Shown here piece by piece: positions 24,354-31,818 of a DNA stretch of 64,000 nucleotides (its first letter is position 1; the number at the start of each line of letters is the position of its first letter). Under the pieces are notes generated by a model. That model was not told where the DNA came from, did not search any database, and saw only the letters and a list, made by a program, of their open reading frames with translations. Source of the stretch: Gemmatimonadales bacterium (lineage in GTDB: Bacteria; Gemmatimonadota; Gemmatimonadetes; Longimicrobiales; Gaopeijiaceae); NCBI GenBank assembly GCA_007695225.1, contig REED01000045.1, positions 1 to 64,000 of the forward strand. Reading direction: 5' to 3'. A program made the position numbers and the translations under genes.

Positions 24354-25585
24354 CCCATCTCCCCTTCGATGTGGATCTCCGGCAGGTCCAGCACAAAGCT
24401 GAACCGGCTCCCCTTTCCCGGTCGACTGTGCACCTGCAACTCCGAGCCCATTCCCTTCAATAGCTTTCGAACGATGGTGAGCCCCAGGCCGGACGAGGAA
24501 AAGCGATACCCTCCCTGGTCCACCGCGGGAACGAAGGGCCGAAAGATCCCCTCCGGATCTCCGTCGGGGAGGCCTGGGCCGGTGTCCTCGACCGAGAAGA
24601 GGACCCGATCCTTCCCCCTCTTCCCGACCCGGAGGCAAACCTCTCCCTCCTCCGAATACTTCACGGCATTGGTGAGCAGGTTGAGGAGCACCCGGGAAAG
24701 GGGGATGGGGTGTCCCTCTCGAAGCCCTCCGCCTTCCTCCCACTCGATCCTGAGTTCCAGTCCCCGTTCATCCGCCATGGGCTGTACCGTGCGACGCACG
24801 GGCTCAATCACGTCCTCCACCAGGAATCCCTCGGGGCGGCGGTCACCGGCGTGCCGTCCGCGGGTGCCCAACTCGATGAAGTCGTTCACCATGGCCAGCA
24901 TGGTCAGCGACGCCGAGTAGATGAGGGCCAGTTGCTTCGCCTGATGGGCGTTCACCTCACCGCTCTGGCCGGTCCTCAGGGCGTCGGAGAGGAAGAGCAC
25001 CGATGTAAGGGGAGAGCGGAGGTCATGACCCACCTCAGCTAGCAAGTCCCGTGCCTCTGGGCCCGAAAGGGCCACGGACATCCGGTTCTCCCAGTCGGGC
25101 TCCAGCGCATCAGCGACCTCCTCGAAGCGGATGAGGCGGTCCAGCCCGGCCTGCGCCCTGAAGGGGTCGGGCACGGATCGGGCGAGTTCCCGAATGAAGT
25201 CTCCCCGAAGTCGCTCCAGGAGCCTGCGGCGGAGCACAACGAGAGCAGGATCCTCGCTGCGGAGTTCCCGGTCCTGGCCGGCGTCGGGGCGGGCCAGGGT
25301 CTCCGCCAGGCGACGGAGGGAACGGCTGAGTTCTCCCTCCTCCACGGCATCGGGAAACTCCCGACACCACCCCTCCCGTGTCCGGATGACGGCACGCCGG
25401 AGGAGTTCCGCGACCTCCTCCGATCCCCCAGTCCGGGGGAGGTCGGCAGCTTCCCGGGCCCCGCTGCAGGACTTTGGGGTTGCGCCCTTGCCCGTGCTGC
25501 TCCCCTCGTCTCGCAGATGATCCCGATTTCCGAAGGAGGGTGGGCTCAGTCCCGGGTCCTGGCTCACCCTGATCGGGCTCCCCAC
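24350..25585 (-). CDS. Cytosolic sensor histidine kinase
   Basis: This 411-residue kinase has no obvious membrane segment. Residues about 55-175 form an all-helical, Arg/Glu-rich region of unknown ligand. The phosphoacceptor H-box is EVGHDLRSPLTSVLFLSD (near residue 195), followed by the ATPase motifs NLLTNAVKYSEEG (N-box), DTGPGLP (G1) and SSGLGLTIVRKLL (G2). It sits between an NtrC-type regulator (30-base gap upstream) and a single receiver (4-base overlap downstream), so it may phosphorylate either or both. Start is a GTG; the first ~50 residues are poorly structured and the true start may be internal. Confidence 0.85.
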   Translation of the reverse strand: MGSPIRVSQDPGLSPPSFGNRDHLRDEGSSTGKGATPKSCSGAREAADLPRTGGSEEVAELLRRAVIRTREGWCREFPDAVEEGELSRSLRRLAETLARPDAGQDRELRSEDPALVVLRRRLLERLRGDFIRELARSVPDPFRAQAGLDRLIRFEEVADALEPDWENRMSVALSGPEARDLLAEVGHDLRSPLTSVLFLSDALRTGQSGEVNAHQAKQLALIYSASLTMLAMVNDFIELGTRGRHAGDRRPEGFLVEDVIEPVRRTVQPMADERGLELRIEWEEGGGLREGHPIPLSRVLLNLLTNAVKYSEEGEVCLRVGKRGKDRVLFSVEDTGPGLPDGDPEGIFRPFVPAVDQGGYRFSSSGLGLTIVRKLLKGMGSELQVHSRPGKGSRFSFVLDLPEIHIEGEMG

Positions 25586-25615
25586 CCGGGCGAGGGACCC
25601 GATGGAACTCCTGGT

Positions 25616-27184
25616 TCAGTCGCCAAGGATCTCTTCTCGCGAGACCAGATGCTTCTGCATCAGACGGTAGAGGGTCGTCCGATCCACGCCGGCGAGCCGT
25701 GCGGCCTGTGACATATTCCCATCGGCCCGTCGGATGATCTCCGAGAGATAGGTGCGCTCAAAATCGGACATGACCTGGTCCCGGGCCTCGTGATAGGGAG
25801 CCTCAAGGAGAGCGTCCGAAATCCCGTTGCCCAGGCCGAAGGAATTCTCCTCATCCATGTCGTCCGGCCCTTCCATGGAGGGAATATCCTCGGGACGGAC
25901 CTCCGTGCCGGGCTCCAGGAGGACCACCGCGTGTTCCATGACGTTCTGCAGCTCACGGACGTTCCCCATCCAGGGGCGCCGCTGCAGTGCCGTGATACTC
26001 TCCGGGGTGAGTGTGGGGACCGTGGTGAGGTCATTGTTCCGGTGCTTCTTCCAGAACCCCACCAGGAAGTGCTGGGCCAGGACCGGGATGTCCCCGGGCC
26101 GCTCCCGGAGGCGGGGGAGGTGGATGGGAACCACTCGCAGCCGATAGTAGAGGTCTTTTCTGAGCTCCCCCTCCTTCATTGCCTCGTGAGGGTCCCGATT
26201 CGTGGCGGCGACGAACCGGACATTCACCAGGGCGGAAGTGGTGGTACTTCCCACCCGACGGACCACCCCGTCCTGAATGGCCCGCAGGAGCTTCGCCTGG
26301 ATGGCCAGGGACATCTCGGTGAGTTCATCGAGAAAGAGGGTGCCCCCGTTGGCGGCCTCCAGGAGCCCGGGTTTGTCCTGGACGGCTCCGGTGAAGGCGC
26401 CCTTGGCATGACCGAACATCTCCGACTCCAACAAGCCCTCAGGGAGAGCCGCGCAGTTGAGGGCCACCAACTCCCGGGAACTCCGCCGTGAAAGCTGGTG
26501 GATGAGTTGGGCCACCAACTCCTTGCCGGTACCGCTGTCCCCGGTGATGAAGACGGAAGCGTCTGTGGGAGCTACCCGCTTGGCGAGATCGATGGCCTTT
26601 CGGAAGGCCGGTGCGTCTCCCAGGACCACGACACCCGCGGACTGGCCCTTTGCCTTTGCTCCTCTCCTGGGAACCGTATCCTTCCCCTGACCCGTCTCCC
26701 GCGCCACCGAGATGGTGTGGCTGGCACGGCCAATGAGGATGCTGAGCTGGGTGGCGGAGAAGGGTTTTGAGAGGTAGTCCCAAGCACCCGCTCGGAGGGA
26801 TTCGATGCTGGACTCCACCGTGGGCTTGCCGGTCATCACGATGGCCAGGGTGTCGGGGGTCCGCTCCCTCAGTTCGGCAAGAACATCCAACCCGCCCACG
26901 CCCGGCATGTAGAGATCCAGGAGGGCGATGTGGAAGGGGCGCTGGCGGATGAGGTGGAGTGCGTCCTCTCCCTTCCCACAACTCGTGACCTGGTATCCGG
27001 CTTGCTTCAGAAGACTGGCGCAGCTTTCCCGCACGGTCCGCTCATCATCGACGATGAGGATCCGGATGGAGGCGGCCAACTCGGGATTCGACCCAAAGGA
27101 CTCCCCGCGGGAAGACACTTCGCCCTGGACGGAGCGTCCGCTTCGGTCCTTCGCAGTGTCGGCCAAATGTGTGCTGTCTTCCAT
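25616..27184 (-). CDS. NtrC-family sigma54-dependent response regulator
   Basis: This 522-residue regulator has three parts: a receiver domain (about 40-155; ILIVDDERT, LLDLYMPG with the phospho-Asp, LSKPF), a AAA+ sigma54 activator domain (about 190-425; Walker A GDSGTGKE, the sigma54-contacting loop GAFTGA, Walker B GGTLFLDEL, R-finger region), and a C-terminal Fis-type helix-turn-helix (NMSQAARLAGVDRTTLYRLM). It should activate RpoN-dependent promoters when phosphorylated. GGAG lies five bases before ATG 27184, which is preferred to a GTG at 27190. The kinase gene follows after 30 bases. Confidence 0.92.
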   Translation of the reverse strand: MEDSTHLADTAKDRSGRSVQGEVSSRGESFGSNPELAASIRILIVDDERTVRESCASLLKQAGYQVTSCGKGEDALHLIRQRPFHIALLDLYMPGVGGLDVLAELRERTPDTLAIVMTGKPTVESSIESLRAGAWDYLSKPFSATQLSILIGRASHTISVARETGQGKDTVPRRGAKAKGQSAGVVVLGDAPAFRKAIDLAKRVAPTDASVFITGDSGTGKELVAQLIHQLSRRSSRELVALNCAALPEGLLESEMFGHAKGAFTGAVQDKPGLLEAANGGTLFLDELTEMSLAIQAKLLRAIQDGVVRRVGSTTTSALVNVRFVAATNRDPHEAMKEGELRKDLYYRLRVVPIHLPRLRERPGDIPVLAQHFLVGFWKKHRNNDLTTVPTLTPESITALQRRPWMGNVRELQNVMEHAVVLLEPGTEVRPEDIPSMEGPDDMDEENSFGLGNGISDALLEAPYHEARDQVMSDFERTYLSEIIRRADGNMSQAARLAGVDRTTLYRLMQKHLVSREEILGD

Positions 27185-27338
27185 CAACACTCCGTCGGCT
27201 TCCCCCGCCGCGCGGCATGGTTTTCAGGGGACCGTGCGCGTCGGAATGCAGTGTGTATGCAACACCGTGGAGGAAGAGTACCACGGATGTTTCCCAAAGG
27301 GAAGGGAGATCGTTCCCACCCTCGAGGCCGGGTAGCGG

Positions 27339-28340
27339 TCAGCCAGAGGTACCGGCGCCGTTGGCGATGCCTGCAGCGAATGCGTCGTCGCCCTGACTCC
27401 ATCGGACCATGCGCTCCCGCCCCACGGCAGCAGACTGGGAGCGGCGAAGGGCCATGGTGGCTCGACTCAGGAGGTCCATGGGCTCAATGGTCTCCCCGGC
27501 GGTAGGGAACGAAAAGAGTCCCGCGCACATCGAGAGTGGCAACTCCCCCTGCCGCGTAGCGACAAGGGTCAGTTCGTCCATCCCGGAGAGGAACCTTCCG
27601 GCCATGGTGACCAATCCGCCCTCGTCGGTGTCAGGGGCCACGACGATGAACTCGGTGGGCGTCAACCGGCCCAGGATGTCCGATCGCCGAGAGGCGCTAC
27701 GGAGGAATTCAGAAACCTGGCGCTCCAGGTCCCGGATGATGCTCCGCTCCTGGTCGGTACCCAGCGCCGACGTCAGGTCCCGGTCAGGGCCGAGCATCAC
27801 GCAGGCGAGGGGTCGCTTGTGTCGGCGGGCCTCGGTGGTCTCCTCCTCGGTCCTCCGGAGGATTCCCTGAAGGGTGTAGAGCCCGGTAGGGCTGTCGAGG
27901 ATTCCCTCTCCCTGAACCATGTCCGAGCGGGTCTTCGCTTCGGCGCAGCGGCGTAGGCGAAGGGCGAGTTCCTCCGCATTGGTGGGAAGGCGCAGGGTAT
28001 CCCAGGCTCCGGCATGGAGATGCTCGATACGTTCCTTCTCCCCCAGGGAGTGGGTGGTGGTGATGAAGATGGGGGTCACGGAGGAGAATCCCGGGAAACC
28101 GCGCAGGCGACGGAGGACCTCCCCGGTGGGAATGTCGGTGAGGTCGTCACTGAGGAGGACCACATCCGGGCGAAAGGCGCTTGCCTGGTCCAGGACCTCC
28201 TGGCCGGAACGGGCCTGAAGGATCTCGAAACCGTTGGGCCCCAGGATGGAGCCCAGGGTGCGAAGGACCCATTCATCGGGCTCTCCAATCAGCGCGACGA
28301 ATCGCCGTTCCGGCTCCGGAGCGGGCGCGAACGGTGTCAT
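27339..28340 (-). CDS. Response regulator with degenerate GGDEF domain
   Basis: This 333-residue protein has an N-terminal receiver (about 12-130; the phosphoacceptor is in VVLLSDDLTD) and a C-terminal diguanylate-cyclase fold (about 145-320; LDSPTGLYTLQGILRRTEEE, then RRSDILGRLTPTEFIVVAP). The GGDEF active-site motif is replaced by TPTEF, so cyclic-di-GMP synthesis is unlikely; the domain may bind nucleotide or act as a scaffold. It lies 154 bases upstream of the sigma54 regulator on the same strand and is probably part of the same signalling unit. Confidence 0.8.
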   Translation of the reverse strand: MTPFAPAPEPERRFVALIGEPDEWVLRTLGSILGPNGFEILQARSGQEVLDQASAFRPDVVLLSDDLTDIPTGEVLRRLRGFPGFSSVTPIFITTTHSLGEKERIEHLHAGAWDTLRLPTNAEELALRLRRCAEAKTRSDMVQGEGILDSPTGLYTLQGILRRTEEETTEARRHKRPLACVMLGPDRDLTSALGTDQERSIIRDLERQVSEFLRSASRRSDILGRLTPTEFIVVAPDTDEGGLVTMAGRFLSGMDELTLVATRQGELPLSMCAGLFSFPTAGETIEPMDLLSRATMALRRSQSAAVGRERMVRWSQGDDAFAAGIANGAGTSG

Positions 28341-28777
28341 CGGGGACGCTTCCCGTCAGTGCCTGCCTGTCGGTCCCGAACCTGCAAATTGACGCATGGA
28401 AACATCAGGATCACCGGATAATCGATACATGTCCGCAACACGTCCCCTCCTTGGCTTGAAATCCGTCACCCCGGTCCCACGATGGGCATGGGGACGGGAC
28501 GAACCCTGTATTCCCCGTATCCTCCGACAGGTCCCGAGGTGCTCGAACCTTTCGCAAGTGAACGGCTTGCGACGAATCAAGTGTTTCTTCTTTCAAGATG
28601 TGGGCCAAGCTTCTCCTGTTTCGTTCTCGAGGTGCTTGGGGCGCCCCGGAGAGAGGGGCTGACAGATACGGGGCGCCCTTCTGGCGAGGACACGCCCCTT
28701 TCATTACATCTGACCTTCACGTTGACCCGGCTCCCCCCGCGCCTGCTGGAGGAAGGGTCATCAGTCTCGGAGGAGCC
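28341..28777. other. Long divergent intergenic region with two dyads
   Basis: No gene is visible. Two perfect dyads stand out: TCGCAAG (28552-28558) with CTTGCGA (28566-28572), and GGGCGCCCC (28638-28646) with GGGGCGCCC (28670-28678). The second lies about 100 bases upstream of the next start and could be an attenuator or operator; only a weak pyrimidine stretch follows it. The left part (28380-28440) is locally A+T-rich and may hold the promoter for the minus-strand signalling cluster. GGAGGAG at 28767-28775 is the ribosome binding site of the following gene. Confidence 0.45.
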
Positions 28778-29152
28778 ATGGGGGTGTTTGACCAGCGCAG
28801 GGACGAACTCCGAATCGAGCGGGGGTTCCAGGCGGCCATGCTATTCGGAGGCGCCGGCCTGGTGGCCACCTTCTACCTCTGGTTCCGGGGCATCGCCGGG
28901 GCTCTGGAGGTCGGGGGACTGATGCTCCTGTGCGGTGCGGCACTCGGACTTGGCCTCCGGATTCGGGAGGGTAGCGTGGCCTCCGCCACGGGCCTACTTG
29001 TCGTGGCCGGGATCGGGCTGGTGATCTCGGTTCTCATCCGACCCTTCACCTTCGACCTTCTCAGCCTTTTCGTGATCTTCCTCGTCCTGAGGGCGCGACA
29101 GGCGGCCGTCTCCATGGAGGCGCGGGAGGCCGGAGCCGCTGGAAGCCCATGA
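28778..29152 (+). CDS. Small multi-pass membrane protein
   Basis: This 124-residue protein has a short charged N-terminus (MGVFDQRRDELRIERG) and four hydrophobic segments covering most of residues 20-105. I do not recognise a family. The start at 28778 is chosen because GGAGGAG precedes it; the frame is open upstream to 28598 without coding character. The next gene starts inside its stop codon (ATGA), so the two are probably translationally coupled. Confidence 0.65.
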   Translation: MGVFDQRRDELRIERGFQAAMLFGGAGLVATFYLWFRGIAGALEVGGLMLLCGAALGLGLRIREGSVASATGLLVVAGIGLVISVLIRPFTFDLLSLFVIFLVLRARQAAVSMEAREAGAAGSP

Positions 29153-30336
29153 AGTCTGGAGGACCGCCCACTGCCCCGGGAGCCTTCCTCGGAGCCCCGG
29201 TGCCCCCTCGCCGGGGTTCATGGCGGAGAGGAGGTCGGTTCGGCCTTGCCTCCTCTGGAGTGGGGGCGGCGGTCCTGGGGGCGGCGGCCCTGGGAGTGGC
29301 GGTCCTGGGTGTGGCGGTCCTGGGACTGATGGTTCGCGGGGTGGAGTCGGGAGCTCGGTTCCTTCACGCCCAGGCTCTTCACCCTCAGACTCCCCGATCC
29401 CTCCCGGTTGAACTGGATGATCTCCAACTGATCCTGGTGCCGGTGACGGCGTCGGGTGTGACGCTTCGGCTCCGGCTGGATTCGGGCGGGACCTCATTTC
29501 TCTTCACGGGAGCCGTCCAGCGCCTTGGAATTCCGCCGGGAGCGGCCCCGGAATCGGGCGTTGCACTGCCTGAATTCCAGGAGAGAGCATGGATCCCGGG
29601 GCTGGGTGAGGGAGGGGTGAGGCGGGATCCACCGGATACGGGTCGGGACGGCGTGCAGGAGATCCTGATGCCTGTCCGCCCGGACAGTGGGGAGTGGCCA
29701 GGGCTCGACGGCGTGCTGGGTGCCGATTGGCTTCAGGGGCGGACCTGGACGTTGGATTACCCCGGACGGCTCCTCCTTCTGCGGAACCCCGGAGACCTTC
29801 CGCTCCACGGCCCGGGGGAGCGACTGGATCTCCTGTGGGGGGACTTCGGCCATGATCCGCCGGGAGGAATGCCGGGGGATAGGTCCGGAGGTGGGGCAGG
29901 TGTTCCGGTGATCCAGGTCGAAGTGGGTGGGGAGTCCCTGCCCGCTGCCATCCTGACGGCATCCGGCGCGGAACTCACCGAGGCCGCAGTCGGCGCCATG
30001 GGCGATCTGCGGGCCGCCCGGCGGGCCATCACTCGGGTGGATGCATCCCTGTTCGACGAATGGCGCAGCCGCCATCCGGACTGGACGGTGCTGGAGGGAG
30101 CGGAGGAGGGGACCGGGGAGCCCGCGATGGAGATCCGGAATCTGGGCGTCGCGTCGTCGGAGATTGCGCGTCTCTGGGTCCTCCGTTCAGGAGAGGGAAG
30201 GGTGGAGATAGGTGGCGGAGGATCGGTTCCGGAGATGGTACGTCTCTTCCTGGGCGGAGATGTCCTGAGGGAGTTCCGGCTGACGCTGGATTATGGGGCG
30301 GGTGTGGCGGTCTTCGAGCCGGCGGGCTTCCCCTGA
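29149..30336 (+). CDS. Retropepsin-like aspartyl protease-like protein, membrane anchored
   Basis: The product is 395 residues. A hydrophobic helix at about residues 35-65 contains a five-residue period encoded by a perfect 15-bp tandem repeat (29263-29322). After it comes a domain with VTLRLRLDSGGTSFLFTG, resembling the DTG active site of retropepsin-type aspartic proteases (here DSG), and DGVLGADWLQGRTWTLDY, the typical second conserved block. A second half-domain with VIQVEVGGESLPAAILTASG has SG without Asp. Activity is uncertain because the usual DTG is altered. It may be a periplasmic protease or a degenerate relative. It overlaps the upstream gene by four bases. Confidence 0.6.
   Translation: MKSGGPPTAPGAFLGAPVPPRRGSWRRGGRFGLASSGVGAAVLGAAALGVAVLGVAVLGLMVRGVESGARFLHAQALHPQTPRSLPVELDDLQLILVPVTASGVTLRLRLDSGGTSFLFTGAVQRLGIPPGAAPESGVALPEFQERAWIPGLGEGGVRRDPPDTGRDGVQEILMPVRPDSGEWPGLDGVLGADWLQGRTWTLDYPGRLLLLRNPGDLPLHGPGERLDLLWGDFGHDPPGGMPGDRSGGGAGVPVIQVEVGGESLPAAILTASGAELTEAAVGAMGDLRAARRAITRVDASLFDEWRSRHPDWTVLEGAEEGTGEPAMEIRNLGVASSEIARLWVLRSGEGRVEIGGGGSVPEMVRLFLGGDVLREFRLTLDYGAGVAVFEPAGFP
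29263..29322 (+). repeat. Tandem repeat, four 15-bp units
   Basis: Four consecutive units of the pattern GGNGYGGCGGYCCTG lie inside the coding sequence and encode GAAVL-GAAAL-GVAVL-GVAVL, forming most of a transmembrane helix. Because 15 bp is a multiple of three, unit gain or loss would change helix length in five-residue steps without a frameshift. Confidence 0.9.
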
Positions 30337-30416
30337 TGTTCGCCGAGGCGTGGGTGAAGCTGCTCCTTGTTTTCCTTCTCTGCGCCGGCCTCCTCTGGGA
30401 CGCCTTTCGTCGCTGA
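30336..30416 (+). CDS. Possible 26-residue single-pass membrane peptide
   Basis: This short frame starts at ATG within TGATG, overlapping the upstream stop by one base. It encodes MFAEAWVKLLLVFLLCAGLL and a short charged end (DAFRR), that is, one hydrophobic helix with a positive C-terminal end. The stop-start overlap is typical of coupled genes. There is no other support, so it is a hypothesis. Confidence 0.35.
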   Translation: MFAEAWVKLLLVFLLCAGLLWDAFRR

Positions 30417-30536
30417 ATTCCGGTCGGGATGGTTCCTCCCGGATTCCCGGCCGGGTCCCAGGAACCCAAGGAGAACCAAGTTCATCGAGCCTCGGGGACT
30501 GTTCCCCGGCGCTTAGGCTGCGGAGAGTCTGTGGCG

Positions 30537-31385
30537 TCAACCCTCCGCCGCCGGCCCGCCTTCAACCTGGTGGAGATGGACGTCCCGCTGCGGATAGGGG
30601 ATGGAGCATCCAGCGGCTTCCAGTTCCAGCTTCATCTGGAGTGTGAGTTCCCTGCGTACGGCCCAGTAGTCCTCCCGTCGGCACCAGGGACGGACCACGA
30701 AATTCACCGAACTGTCCGCCAACTCATCCACCGCCACCAGGGGAGCCGGGTCGGCCAGGACCTTCTCATGAGCGCTCAGTACCCGTTCCATCACCTCCCG
30801 GGCCACCTGGAGGTCGTCGTCGTAGGAGACGCCCATCACCAGATCGATCCTCCGGGTTTCGTTGGTGGAGAAGTTCCGGATGGTCTGACCGTAGACCTGC
30901 GAATTCGGTATGGTCACGCGTATGTTGTCCCCTGAGTTCAGGGCCGTGGAGAACATCCCGATCTCCTTGACTGTCCCGGACGTCGAGGCCACCTCCACCC
31001 ATTCCCCCACATGGAATGGACGAAATAGGAGGAGCATGACACCGGCGGCGAAGTTGGAGAGGGTGCCCTGCAGGGCGAGACCCACCGCCAGGCCGGCGGC
31101 ACCCAGCACGGCAATGGCCGATGCAGTCTGGACGCCGATGAGGTTCAGTACGGCCAGGATCACGAACGCCATGAGGGCCCAGTAGACCATACCGGCAGCG
31201 AACGGGATCAGGGTGGGGTCCAGGGAAGAGCGTTCAAGTTGGAAGTGGAGACCCGCACGGATCCGCCCCGCGACCCACTTTCCCAGAAGAAAGAGGGCGA
31301 GTCCACCCAGGGCTCGAAGCCCATATTCCATCACCAGTGCGGTCAGGGTATTCATGATGCCGACGAGGTCGAAGCTCTGCTCCAT
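30537..31385 (-). CDS. mscS: Small-conductance mechanosensitive channel (MscS type)
   Basis: This 282-residue protein is a compact MscS: two N-terminal helices (about 20-40, 65-85), the pore helix TM3 with ASAIAVLGAAGLAVGLALQG (about 88-107; the Ala/Gly packing pattern), then LSNFAAGVMLLLFRPFHVGE, the beta domain with VKEIGMFST and RVTIPNSQVYG, and the alpha/beta C-terminal domain. Length and motifs match E. coli MscS. It releases solutes on osmotic downshock at the inner membrane. It is a different type from the BON-fused channel at 8835-10415. It is transcribed alone, divergent from the ketosynthase gene. Confidence 0.9.
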   Translation of the reverse strand: MEQSFDLVGIMNTLTALVMEYGLRALGGLALFLLGKWVAGRIRAGLHFQLERSSLDPTLIPFAAGMVYWALMAFVILAVLNLIGVQTASAIAVLGAAGLAVGLALQGTLSNFAAGVMLLLFRPFHVGEWVEVASTSGTVKEIGMFSTALNSGDNIRVTIPNSQVYGQTIRNFSTNETRRIDLVMGVSYDDDLQVAREVMERVLSAHEKVLADPAPLVAVDELADSSVNFVVRPWCRREDYWAVRRELTLQMKLELEAAGCSIPYPQRDVHLHQVEGGPAAEG

Positions 31386-31818
31386 ATCCGGTTCTCGTGC
31401 GTGTGGGGATGAGAAGGTCGTTGAGAGAAGAGGCGATTCTCCGAATTGCGACCCCGTCGCAACCCTCGTCCCCTTGCCGAGTTCCGCAGTGGGAGGGGAG
31501 GTTCAGGGGCGGCCCTTCTCCCACAGGCGAGGAGCCCGTCTCCCGGTGCGCCTCTTCGTCCTGGCGGGTGTGGGCGTGGCCCCTTACCCGAGGTCCGGGC
31601 ACTGGTGGGGTCCGACCGGGAGGACTGGACCCGGGACCGCGGTTGGGAGCGAGCCCCTGAGGCGACGGTGGCGGGGGGAGGCCGGGTTTCCCTTTCTCCC
31701 CTCCCGGCCTTTGGACATATTGCAGGGGCGTCGCGTCTGGGCGCGCCCAGTCTCTCCGAACCCCACCCACTGACGGCCGAGCCGGACCGGGATCCCGGAT
31801 CCGACGGGAGGAACTTCC
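31386..31818. other. Divergent intergenic region
   Basis: This stretch of 433 bases between mscS and the ketosynthase gene shows no coding frame I trust and no convincing stem-loop or promoter. GGGAGGAA at 31806-31813 is the ribosome binding site for the ketosynthase gene. Confidence 0.3.

Noticed and set aside
28387-28420. TTGACG and GATAAT as a promoter pair in the 28.4 kb gap
   Set aside because: The spacing is 22 bases, too long for a standard sigma70 promoter.
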